Shown in pieces: positions 1 to 10,098 of a DNA stretch of 64,000 nt. The notes beneath the pieces are model-generated. The model was not told the DNA's origin. It did no database searches and saw only the letters and a list, made by a program, of their open reading frames with translations. Both the position numbers and the translations under genes were made by a program. Origin of the DNA: Nissolia schottii (taxonomy: Eukaryota; Streptophyta; Magnoliopsida; Fabales; Fabaceae); contig QANU01031477.1 in the NCBI GenBank assembly GCA_003254905.1, forward strand, positions 297,032-361,031, written 5' to 3'. Position 1 is the first letter of the stretch; every line of letters starts with the position of its first letter.

Positions 1-1130
1 TCTGCGGGATTAATTAGTTTTGTTTCAGAGCATGAAAAGAAAAGAATACCAATTTAAATCTACAAAACTCATTTAGGACAATTTTGAATTGTGAAAGAGA
101 GTTGAATATGTATGTATTAATATGGAAAGCTAGAAAGTGAAAAGCAATGAGTTTCTTCCTTCTTTGTCATACTTTCTCATTTACTTAACCGCAATCTCTA
201 AAACAAGAATGGATTTGTTACTCCTTGATTTTATAACTATCACATAGATATTGGCCTACAACAGCAGAGTTAAAAGCAGCTAACATGAAAACCAGATATA
301 AGGACCAAATGAAGTGAAGCCCTATGCATAAAGTATAAAACAGTAGAAATGAAATGGGCAATAAAAGCATGAGATCACAAGATGGCCTAAAAGTAGAGTA
401 TGAGAGTACATTCAGACTAACCCACTAGTGGAAAAACAAAGCAATAATGCTGTATCCACTATAACAGTGTTTCCAAATGAGAAGGAATCGTAGTAAGAAT
501 ATGCTAGTCTTGGATTTTTTTAATTTCCTCATATTCAAAGTGGCATGTGGCTTTCTTGTGGAATTTACACTCCCACGAATTATTTATTCACATCCTTCAA
601 TCCTCAAATCTATAAAGTTATTTTTCATTACATTAAATAATAGGGTGGCCGCCACTGCCACTAACCTGGCGTGTGGAATGGAACACTCCCACCAATTCCC
701 ACCATAAATATCTTCCTATCTATCTCTAAGATTCTATCAACTTTTGAGTCTGCGTGCTGCTTATGATAATAGTAAACTTCCTTACTTCATATCAACTGAG
801 CAGTGTTTTAATTTTGAACACGCCCAAGAAGTTTCAATGCAGGACTTACGAGGGAAACTGAGAGAGCTGAATATATTCATTCACCGTGATGGTGTTATGT
901 AAAGTAAACAGATACTACTTTGATAGATTGAATCATATCAGATAACTTTACAGTTCAGTTCCTCAAAAAGCTAAATTCATTAGTTGCCTTGGTTGAATTT
1001 TTAAGGAATAATTAAACAAGTGGCCACCCCTTCATAGTGCTCCCATCACTGTCACCATTTCTTTTATCACCACTTAGCCCCATTATCATGAAGGTTACCT
1101 AATTATAACACTGTGTTTTGTACTTTGTAC
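1..1130. other. Intergenic region upstream of the VIT-like gene
   Basis: No convincing coding region is present. The stretch is AT-rich and contains, at about 535-625, a segment that recurs in diverged form at about 2960-3062. The last 200 bases presumably form the promoter of the gene starting at 1236. Confidence 0.6.
535..625 (+). repeat. Diverged direct repeat, copy 1 (VIT-like gene flank)
   Basis: This segment shares the order of short blocks with 2960-3062: CAAAGTGGC, GTGGCTTTC, CGTGGAAT/TGTGGAAT, ACTCCC, ATTATTT, then a CTCAAATCTATA / CTCATATCCATA block. The two copies lie on the same strand on either side of the VIT-like gene. It could be the remnant of a tandemly duplicated promoter or an interspersed repeat. 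Confidence 0.5.
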
Positions 1131-1133
1131 TTG

Positions 1134-1140
1134 TATATAA
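1134..1140 (+). promoter_or_regulatory. Candidate TATA box of the VIT-like gene
   Basis: TATATAA lies about 96 bases before the ATG at 1236, the usual spacing for a plant gene with a short leader. No experimental support is available. Confidence 0.5.
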
Positions 1141-1235
1141 TACCCTCCAAGAGAAGAGTGTGTCCACCACAAGCAACCATTTTTTCCCATTTCCCACATT
1201 CTCATTGCATCTTCTAAACTTGTTTTTGTACTATT

Positions 1236-1907
1236 ATGGCTTCCTCTGGCTCTCAGAACAATGAAATGCCACTTAACCATATTGTGATTCCCATGCATAC
1301 CATTGATATTGTAGACGCAAAGCCAATTAGCCAAGCCACTGAAGAAAACAATGTTGACTACTCTCAAAGGGCACAGTGGCTTAGAGCAGCTCTGTTGGGG
1401 GCCAATGATGGGCTGGTCTCAGTCACATCATTGATGATGGGTGTTGGAGCTGTTAACAAGGACATCACAGCCATGCTCCTCGCCGGCTTCGCCGGTCTAG
1501 TGGCCGGAGCATGCAGCATGGCAATCGGGGAGTTTGTCTCCGTGTACACTCAGTATGACATAGAGGTGTCTCAGATGAAGAGAGAAAGGGAAGCCACCAA
1601 CAATGAAAACAAAGATGAGGACAACAAGCTGCCGAGCCCTTTTCAGGCTGCATTAGCATCAGCAATTGCATTCTCTGTCGGCGCTGCAGTGCCACTGCTG
1701 GCGGCGGTGTTCATAAGGGACTACAAGATCAGGGTGGCTGTTGTTGCTGCTGTGGCTAGCTTGGCATTGTTGGTGTTTGGAGGGGTGGGAGCAGTGCTTG
1801 GCAAAACTCCGGTGACGAGGTCTTGTGCCAGAGTGCTGATTGGAGGTTGGATGGCTATGGCTATTACCTTTGGCCTCACCAAGTTACTTGGCTATAGTGG
1901 AATTTAA
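1236..1907 (+). CDS. Vacuolar iron transporter homologue (VTL / nodulin-21-like)
   Basis: A single-exon protein of 223 residues of the VIT1/CCC1 family. The N-terminal half has two hydrophobic helices around residues 45-100, with the family hallmarks LLGANDGLVSVTSLMMGVGA and AGACSMAIGEFVSVYTQYD. After a short charged loop (about residues 110-130) come three more helices ending in GGWMAMAITFGLTKLLGY. The loop between the second and third helices is short, as in the VTL/nodulin-21 subgroup, and lacks the long metal-binding domain of true VIT1 proteins. Family members move Fe(II) or Mn(II) into the vacuole or, in legumes, across the symbiosome membrane; the substrate here is inferred. The first ATG after the TATA box was chosen, and the length is typical of VTLs. 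An AATAAA lies at 1916-1921, unusually close to the stop, so a later site may be used. No neighbouring gene copy is present despite the repeats on both sides. Confidence 0.93.
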   Translation: MASSGSQNNEMPLNHIVIPMHTIDIVDAKPISQATEENNVDYSQRAQWLRAALLGANDGLVSVTSLMMGVGAVNKDITAMLLAGFAGLVAGACSMAIGEFVSVYTQYDIEVSQMKREREATNNENKDEDNKLPSPFQAALASAIAFSVGAAVPLLAAVFIRDYKIRVAVVAAVASLALLVFGGVGAVLGKTPVTRSCARVLIGGWMAMAITFGLTKLLGYSGI

Positions 1908-2959
1908 ATGTGATTAATAAACCTTTTGCAACTAGTTCAGTTGTTTATTGTTTACTCTTCTTTTTTTTTCCTTTAACTGTGTAAAATGTTGCAGCAGAGT
2001 GTAGCATCTATGATTTTGCAGATGCTTTCTTAAATGAAGTAATGAGTGGTACTTTTAGTACTTTATTCTGTGTTGCCAACTTGCTAGAGAATTCACCTGA
2101 ATACATGCCTTTGGTCGCGCTTTTATGTGCCAAAAAACGAACTATAATGCAAACTCATTTAGACCACTATTCAGCTATTCAATGTGATGACATGTATGCT
2201 TTCTTTAAAATTAAACAAAGCAGAAAATGAGCTTTGACTTCTTTGGCCTCGCTCTTATTTTCACACTAAAACAATCCCTAGAACAAATTAATTTGATAGT
2301 CTTGAACTTAGTTTTATCGCGTCATTTGATCCATGCAATCTTCACGCCACCTTGTAGGACAAGACTTAGTTGCTGTTGTGGTCTTTGAACTTAACTGTTG
2401 TCTCCCAAAGTTTCCATTAAGGTGTATTTGGCGAAAGATGAAAATTGGTTCCAAAGTTTCAACTAGTGACTGAAAGTAGACTTGAGGCGCCATGAAACTC
2501 TACCATATTTCTTTCTTTCTTTCATTCATTCATGTCAGCTGTTGTATCACATATTTCTGAGCTTGATGCAGCAACTAGGCTTCCTATGCACTTTAACAGA
2601 ATCTCTTGTTCTGCAGATTATGGGCATTCACTGATTTCTGAATCAACTAATCAAAAACAAAAAAAATGAACAAAGGGTGATGTTTCTGTCTATTGATAGA
2701 AAGGATGTGCATGCTGAAAGAAAAGAAAAGGGAACGAGATGAAAGAACAAGCTTAAGTGTAATGCATTAAAATTGATCAAATGAGCATTAAAAGCACACA
2801 AAAAAATTCCTTAGAGTAGAGATTATACAAGTACATTGAAACCAAGTTGGTGAACAAAGCACTAAAAGAAATAACTAAGCTATGCAATAGAGGATGAATG
2901 TAATGTTCCTATTACTATAAGCAATTTTATCAATAGAATAATAGTTTGTATTGGTTTGT

Positions 2960-3062
2960 TTATTGTCAAAGTGGCCGGTGCTTTGTGGCTTTCGCGTGGA
3001 ATGCATACTCCCTGATTATTTTTTTAATCATATACTAGAGCCCTCATATCCATATAGTCATA
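2960..3062 (+). repeat. Diverged direct repeat, copy 2 (VIT-like gene flank)
   Basis: The partner of 535-625, with GTGGCTTTCGCGTGGAATGC matching GTGGCTTTCTTGTGGAATTT of the first copy. No transporter reading frame follows it, so if it is a duplicated promoter its gene has been lost. Confidence 0.5.
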
Positions 3063-3323
3063 ATTAATTAGATCTTGCTAACCATTTATATACCAACTCA
3101 ATCCACTAGTCTTAACAAATTCATTTCTGGATTTTGGTGAATTGTTAAACGAGTTAAAATGTGTCCTCACAGTGAGTGCACTCCACGTTTTGACCAATTG
3201 GCCATTTAGGCCTGTTATAATCCAAATTCTACCAAAATAGTGCGATGACGAGTTTTTACCCTTTGACATAATTTCCTCACAAGAGTGGCATGCACAAGAA
3301 ATATCCTTTTTTTCTTGTTCTAG

Positions 3324-3508
3324 TATTATACGTGTAGAATAATGTTATTTGAATCACTCAAAAGGTGTAGATACATTGTAATACTTCTCATAACATATCA
3401 TGGAACCTACTTCATTAAAAATAAATCCCATGATACATGATAAAAGAAATGACAATATGTCTACACATTTTGGGTGATCCAAACAACATTATGTGCGTAT
3501 AATATTTG
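3324..3508. mobile_element. Fold-back MITE-like element
   Basis: An imperfect inverted repeat of about 185 bases in which nearly the whole element is arm. The left arm reads TATTATACGTGTAGAATAAT and the right arm, read on the other strand, starts TATTATACGCACATAATG. Both then continue with similar GGATCACCCAAAA / GAATCACTCAAAA and GTGTAGA blocks and meet near ATCATGG. No coding capacity. The terminal bases and target duplication are unclear because the palindrome runs into TA-rich flanks. Confidence 0.65.
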
Positions 3509-5202
3509 ATTTTGTCTGATGCTCGTCAAAACAAAATATCTAGAGATTCTTCCATAGGCCATAGTATATCACCTCTCTTTTAGATGTACATGTAGTTAAT
3601 CGCGTTTATGAATAATGTTTTCCTTTCTCGCGTGATCCTTTATTTTGCCTTTTTTGACGGCAAAATTATGCATGGTTGAGTGTTCGTTATTAAACACTAG
3701 GCAGATACTCTTTTCAGCCATTAACAGAGCCCTCGTGCACAACCGTTGCAAAAACTTACACGAAAGTTTCACACCAATAAAGTAAGGGAAATACTATGTA
3801 CGCAATTATAAAGAAAAGACTGTCATGCACTTCATTAGTTTACAACTAAAATTTGAAGAAAATTACAGTCTATCTCCTTTATGGTAATTGAAATATACGT
3901 TGAAAGGAATTCGACTAGTAACACAACCACCATAAACAAAGAAAAATTTTAACACGAACCGTTACATACAAATAATAATACAATTATAGGGGTGGGTAAA
4001 CCTACAAATTTCCTTTCATAGTCATAGTGCGGCGGTCAAGTAAGGCAGCAATCTCATATCAGGTATTGGCAGAAACTTCTGATGAAAGAACGGAAAATTG
4101 GGGTAGAAAATTTGGGACCAAAACTACGGTTAGACTATAGCAAGACACTAGGACAAACAGGACCTCAGCACAGAGTACGAACATCACATGCAGGCAGGTA
4201 AAAAAATTCAATGATAGCAATCTTCCACCATACAGGGAAATAATGCATGAAAACAATAGGCAAAAGGTCGCAGTGGCTCAACTCATCAAGATCTTCCAAA
4301 CAAAGTGCCACAATCATAGAAAATAGAACCCCCTTCCATCAGTACCCCCGTGAAGAAAACACAATAGTGGCATGCATAATGGGTTCAATTGCGGATGGCC
4401 TGTTGCAGCTGAAAAGAATTTTAGTTTTAAAAAACCATGCATATCCAATTTAGCAACAAAGGAACCCAATGATGAATCCAAAATGACCACATTTAGCCAA
4501 CAATCCTGCCAAAAGGTCAATGATATTAATAAAGCAGAGCAAAACGAAAATCTAGCAGATAAGAAAGTTAGTGTTTGAAACTAATATTCAATAATTTACC
4601 CGCTTGACTACTTTTTACTCATAGATCCAGAAACATGATGGCCAAAATGGGCATTCTACTTTTAAAACTTCTTTCTCCCATTGAAAAGAAACAAGCTGCA
4701 CATTTGGACCTCTACTTTGGTCTTTCCAAAACCCAGCCATCCAACACCACAACACTGTCCACTACCTCTTACAACGAAACAGGGGCACATATGTCATATG
4801 CAACTCCTCATGAACGAAAGTCATAATTCACAAGATACCCAGCAGCAATTATAGATAGCATAGAGCACAACATCAAATTTGACCGTAACTCAAGCACGCA
4901 TAAGATTTCAACAGATCAAAAGGTCAGCCTTAGGAACATAAAAGTTTCAAATATGAGCTGAGTATTGCATCTCAAAACACTGGTATCATTGGTCCATCCA
5001 AACAACAATCCCAGAACATTGTGAACAAAAAGGAAATTTGAAGCAGTAAAAGCAACCCCTCCAGTTTCAAAGCTGCAAAAAAGCATAACAATATATGTTA
5101 AAAAGGCATAACAATATATATGTTAAAATCATGAAAACAATGTGTTGAAAAGGAGGTATCAAAATACATGTTGCGTACCTCAATGAAAAAGACTAAAATA
5201 TA

Positions 5203-6124
5203 TCAACGAGCACCTCCTGACCCCCGTCGTTCATATGGGCCAGAACGATCACGATAGTATCGATCATTTCCAGAATCTCCACGACTACCACCATCCCTGC
5301 TGCGTCCACCAGATGGACGATCAGCATTTCTATCCGGACCATAGTGACTGCCACCACTGCTTCCACCATATCTATCTTCCCTGCCACCATACCTTCCCCC
5401 TCTTCCCCCTTCACTACTAGGGCACTCCCTAGCAAAATGACCAGGTTTACCACACTTAAAGCATTCACCACCATTAGATCCTCGACCACCTCCATAATCT
5501 CTACGATCGCGATCACGGTCTCGACCACGGTCTCGGTGGCGATCACCATCATCTCTACTTGATCCTTGTTGAGGCTGAGCTTTATCAACAGTAATAGTTC
5601 GCCCATCCAAATCCATTCCATTCATAGCATCAATAGCATCTTCCATTGCTTTCTTTTCATCAAATGTGACAAATCCAAAACCACGAGAGCGCCCAGAGAA
5701 TTTGTCAACAACCACCTGTATAAAAAATATGGTGCAAGAGAACATCAAAAGTATCAAAATCATAAATAGCACTTGGAAATTTGGTTTTATGTTTTAATTA
5801 TATTACACCAATATTGTTTCCTTGATTTGTTAATTAAAAAAGGTTCAGTAGATATTGCAATTTCCTACTAAATTAATAAAGAACAAAAGAGGCATTGGAG
5901 ATATCAGCCAAAAGTACAACATAAACCAACTTCCATGTACAAACATGAAATAAGATACATAACAAAAGCTGACTCAACAACTATAATGGTTGTAATAATA
6001 TGATATTGATTACCTTTGCCTCAACAAGCTTGCCAAACTTTTCAAATGCATCCTTTAACTTTCTATCAGATGTTGACCATGCAAGGCCACCAATAAAGCA
6101 ACGATACTCATCCACATCTGACAT
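5203..6124 (-). CDS. RZ1A: Glycine-rich RNA-binding protein with RRM and CCHC zinc knuckle (RZ-1A type)
   Basis: Two coding exons, 6124-6014 and 5715-5203, join in phase 0 (VEAK then VVVDKF) and give 207 residues. Residues 6-80 form an RRM with RNP2 CFIGGL (9-14) and RNP1 RGFGFVTF (48-55). An Arg/Asp-rich linker follows. A single retroviral-type zinc knuckle has Cys122, Cys125, His130 and Cys135. The tail is rich in Gly, Arg, Tyr and Ser. This order is that of plant RZ-1 proteins, nuclear RNA-binding proteins linked to splicing and cold response. Arabidopsis members are longer, mainly in the tail. The start codon was chosen because [10 protein letters not shown] matches the family N-terminus and lies six bases after a good splice acceptor at 6131. 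The gene has a long 5'UTR intron. Confidence 0.95.
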
Positions 6125-6130
6125 TCTAAA

Positions 6131-7909
6131 CTGCACATTTGCAGGACAACAAGCATTACGGCATAACGTATGGAGTAGCATCACTGGGTGAGCCATCCCA
6201 CAATCTAAATAAATAAGTGGAAGAAACCAGTCCTGTGAGTAAACCCAGGCAACTTCAAACAATAAGTTAGATAATGGGATTCCTCATGAACACGAGCAGC
6301 ACAATATTATGAAGAAAAGAAGAAAATAGCACCGTTAAACTTAAAAATAAAACAAAGCTGTTTAACACTGTCCTACTTCCTGATTATTAGCATCCAAGTT
6401 GCAAATAAAAGTAAATAAGTCAATTTCTTTAGAGCTAAATAATAAAATCCTTTAGTCTATATAACCAACTTGTCTATGCTTGCATTATTGCTAAAAGTCA
6501 AGAACTAAGATCTAACCTTTTTTTTTTGGGTGCAGGAACCTTTTAGCATAAAATATTTTAGGGCCAAGGCATTGTCACGCAATCAATTAGGTATCCCTTT
6601 AAAACAGGGGACGAAAAATTTCAGACAGAAGTTTTTCACACAGTTTCTCATATAAAGTTTATCCCTTACCCTCGGAGCAAAATGGTAGGTCACAACTTAA
6701 AGAAGAAGTACAACTACAATACTATTAATGATGTAGCTGAAAACACTATGAATGGGACTTAGGTAACATGAAGAGAACCGTTTCATGGATACTATTCAGC
6801 AGCAATCAATCAACTGAGGACTTGATTCATAGAGATTTTGAGTTGTTTGTAATGGTTTATCATAGTTATATGAACATTAATTTTTTGTCATATGAACATA
6901 CGTATATAAACCATAAAGAAGGAAAAGAAGATTCTTCGGATTGTACCAGGCACATTGCAGAAAATACACGCGTACCAACCAAATGAGGACAAACTTGCTT
7001 AAATCTTCATCAAACTAATTCTTTTTAGATTATATATAGGCCAAGGCAACCTTAACACAACTATTATAAGAACAATGCTTAATGGAAATGCATCCTCTCG
7101 AGATGAATTTTCACATGACTTTGTCATGTGTGATCCTCTCACCATTAACTTTTTTATTGCTTAAGCCATCTATGAGACCCACCTTTTTAATTAATGGTAG
7201 GAGATTACACATGACAATGTCATGTGAACATTCAACATGAAGGGATCCACTCCCATACTTAATCCGACATGGGTGGCGAACAGAAAATCTAAGACATGAT
7301 ATTCTGAAGGTAAGTTCATTTGTTTATATGATAACAAGGGTAAGTTCTACTTCTATAAAGAAAGGGCACGAACTATATACATTAGAAGTGTGCTTCTACA
7401 ATGAAACATTGGCACCAAATATCAATAGTTACAGAAAAAGTTAAAATATGTCACCAAACATAGCTTATACATTAAAGAAGAGATACAAATATGCTATGAA
7501 TTCAATCTCACTGCGGATACAAAACTAAGTAGTTGGTGTCTATCAATCAAGTGTCAGTTTTCCCTATTTAATATGAAACAAAACATGTGCGCTGTCCCCG
7601 GGAAGCATAAAAATTAAGCAACATAAAGCACATGCTCCATAATAGCACAAAAATGCAAAATTCCCCCAAACTAGTAAAAATTCAAACTGATGCTCGGTTA
7701 ATTCTTGCAGAAATCAGATGAAGAACCCGCACCCAACAAAAGAAAAAGAAAAGAAAGGGAAGCCATTTATTAAATTAGTCAGTTTTATGGCACAAAACAA
7801 AGCGAAAAACCCCGTGATAACGCAAAAACGAAATAAACAAAACCCAAGAGCGTTGTTGTCATCGATAATTGAAAGCGAATTGTGAGAGAAGAGAAGAAAG
7901 GAAGAGTAC
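6131..7909 (-). other. 5'UTR intron of the RZ-1 gene and first noncoding exon
   Basis: An acceptor (TGTGCAG, reverse strand, ending at 6131) sits six bases before the start codon. The best upstream donor on the same strand is CACCG followed by GTACTC at 7910/7909. A purine/pyrimidine-asymmetric stretch at about 7910-8040 would be the noncoding first exon, which puts transcription start near 8040. The intron would be about 1.78 kb and contains a fold-back element at 7077-7265. The boundaries are inferred from consensus only. Confidence 0.55.
7077..7265. mobile_element. Fold-back MITE-like element in the RZ-1 5'UTR intron
   Basis: Two inverted arms: TTTTCACATGAC...GTCATGTGTGATCCTCTCACCATTAA on the left and the inverse TTAATGGTAGGAG...ACATGACAATGTCATGTGAA on the right. 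Outer blocks carry GCATCC/GGATCC. A possible short duplication, CTTAAT, flanks both sides (near 7079 and 7259). A related, more decayed element lies at about 44056-44215. Confidence 0.6.
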
Positions 7910-8440
7910 CGGTGGGGCGATGAGGGAAGGAAAACCTAGCAGAGAAGGAGAAGAAGACGAAACGAAGCAGAAACAAAGGAAGCAGCGCTATCGAAAGAGT
8001 TGCGATTCTGCTACTGCTAATCGCGTGTGTGAATCTAGGTCAATAAAAAAAGTATAGTAATTTATATTTGATAATTTATATAATATATATATATGTATAT
8101 ACATATAAAAATTACTAAATATATATCAGTTTATCATATAATATATTTATTCCATAAAAAACATAATTCAATTTGATAATTAAAAATGTTATTTTATCAT
8201 AAAAAACTCAACTTTAAATAACTTTATAATTAGAAATAGATAATTCCAATGCTAAGGTAAAATTAAGTTATTTTATATTATTTTCATTCTTACTTCAGAG
8301 TGATTGTCATCCACATATTTTATCATTAACAAAAAAATAATTATTTGGTAGATATAACATAACTTGTTTATATTTATTATCTTAATAAAAAAACAAAAGC
8401 ATGATAATAAAAGAATAAAAAGAATGAATGAAAAAAGGGT

Positions 8441-8725
8441 TAATTAAGTTTTTAGTCCCTGTAATTTAAGAAAGTTTGGTTTTAGTCCCTCTGTGTAAGT
8501 TTTAGTCCCTGAAAAATAGCAAAATTTGGTTTTAGTCCCTGTTAACAGTGGATGGGTAACGGTGCTGACGTGGCGTTTGACGTCGCTGACGCGGCTTGAC
8601 ACGTGGACACGCCACGTAAGCGGAGCAAAGCTTTTGGCCCAACTCAGAACCCGACCCGACCCAACCCGACTCGTTTAAAAAAAAATTAAAAATTAAAAAC
8701 CCAAAACCCAAAATCCCCTGCAGGC
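8441..8725. mobile_element. End of an interspersed DNA-transposon-like repeat with TTTTAGTCCCTG sub-repeats
   Basis: After GGGTTAATTAAG the block TTTTAGTCCCT occurs four times within about 90 bases (8449-8540), followed by a more GC-rich stretch with repeated GACGTGGC / GACACGTGG / GCCACGT words. Repeats of this kind (TTTTTAGTCCCTG at both ends) are very common in legume genomes and are usually classed as ends of nonautonomous DNA transposons; that class is from memory and unproven here. The rest of the element is hidden by the gap. Confidence 0.55.
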
Positions 8726-9290
8726 NNNNNNNNNNNNNNNNNNNNNNNNNNNNNNNNNNNNNNNNNNNNNNNNNNNNNNNNNNNNNNNNNNNNNNNNNNN
8801 NNNNNNNNNNNNNNNNNNNNNNNNNNNNNNNNNNNNNNNNNNNNNNNNNNNNNNNNNNNNNNNNNNNNNNNNNNNNNNNNNNNNNNNNNNNNNNNNNNNN
8901 NNNNNNNNNNNNNNNNNNNNNNNNNNNNNNNNNNNNNNNNNNNNNNNNNNNNNNNNNNNNNNNNNNNNNNNNNNNNNNNNNNNNNNNNNNNNNNNNNNNN
9001 NNNNNNNNNNNNNNNNNNNNNNNNNNNNNNNNNNNNNNNNNNNNNNNNNNNNNNNNNNNNNNNNNNNNNNNNNNNNNNNNNNNNNNNNNNNNNNNNNNNN
9101 NNNNNNNNNNNNNNNNNNNNNNNNNNNNNNNNNNNNNNNNNNNNNNNNNNNNNNNNNNNNNNNNNNNNNNNNNNNNNNNNNNNNNNNNNNNNNNNNNNNN
9201 NNNNNNNNNNNNNNNNNNNNNNNNNNNNNNNNNNNNNNNNNNNNNNNNNNNNNNNNNNNNNNNNNNNNNNNNNNNNNNNNNNNNNNNNNN
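8726..9290. other. Assembly gap (565 N)
   Basis: An unresolved run that starts inside the repeat described at 8441-8725, so the missing sequence probably belongs to that repeat. Open frames drawn across it have no meaning. Confidence 0.99.
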
Positions 9291-10098
9291 CAAAATGATA
9301 AGCATATCAAAATGCCTTTGTTTCTGTCTTGTTTTCTAATGTTTTTATTTTCATTACCTCTGTATTTTCTGTCTCAAAATAAAACACTACCTTAACAATA
9401 TTCGCCACGTTCACGAATCATTCACTTATTTGATCCAAAATAGTAGATACATTAGGTCTTAATTGAGCTAGGATGTGTTAATCAACTTAATTATTCAAGG
9501 GTAATGCTACTTGAACAATAAGATTGAACAACAAATAATAGATATCTATCTACAATAACCATGATTATGAAAGAATTGGTTTGAATCGACTTCTATTGAT
9601 AGGGTTTATACAGGAGTTGATTTAAATCAACTCCTATTTTTAAAAGATAAAAAAGTAAAAAAATTAGAAATCGATTTAAATAGACTTTCAATTAAAAAAA
9701 ATTAATTATAATTTACACAAAATCGATTCCTTTATAAAAAAAGTTAATTTATTTTAGAAATAATTTTTTAATTGGTTCACTAGGGCAAGATGTTATTTTG
9801 GTAAAATTTCGTTTTGAGGAAAAATTTGGGCCATGTAGTAATAGAATGGAAATTAGGGGTCGGAGTATAATTGACCGTTTTGCTTATGTTTTTGGTTTGG
9901 CCCTAGAAATTGCGAAATTGCAACTTTGCAACAAAAGAGAAGAAAAAAATGGTGAAGTCTTTCCAGGGTTTTTGGGCTGGGTTTAGCGCTTTCAGCAGCA
10001 CCTTCCTTCTGCATCTTCGTCCCTCTTCAACTTGATTCATCCATTTTCAACGCTGTTAGCCAAGAAGCGCCGAAAGAAGAAAGCAAGCAAGAAAAATC
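9291..10098. other. Intergenic region and leader of the Trm11 gene
   Basis: AT-rich sequence with no supported gene. The final 140 bases are less AT-rich and probably hold the transcription start of the methyltransferase gene. No matching right end of the transposon at 8441 is visible after the gap. Confidence 0.5.

Larger units (their letters stand above)
1908..5050. other. Intergenic region between the VIT-like and RZ-1 genes
   Basis: There is no supported gene. It contains the second diverged repeat (2960-3062) and an imperfect fold-back element (3324-3508). The right end (from about 4850) probably includes the 3'UTR of the leftward RZ-1 gene. Short open frames around 4247-4826 show no family resemblance. 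Confidence 0.55.

Noticed and set aside
477..707. 76-codon open frame before the VIT-like gene
   Set aside because: It lies in the repeat shared with 2960-3062, has AT-rich random composition and no family resemblance.
5193..5621. Second minus-strand frame and several plus-strand frames over the RZ-1 last exon
   Set aside because: They are out-of-frame readings of the Arg/Gly-rich coding exon; the RRM and zinc knuckle define the true frame.
8532..9310. Minus-strand open frames spanning the first gap
   Set aside because: They exist only because the N run contains no stop codons.
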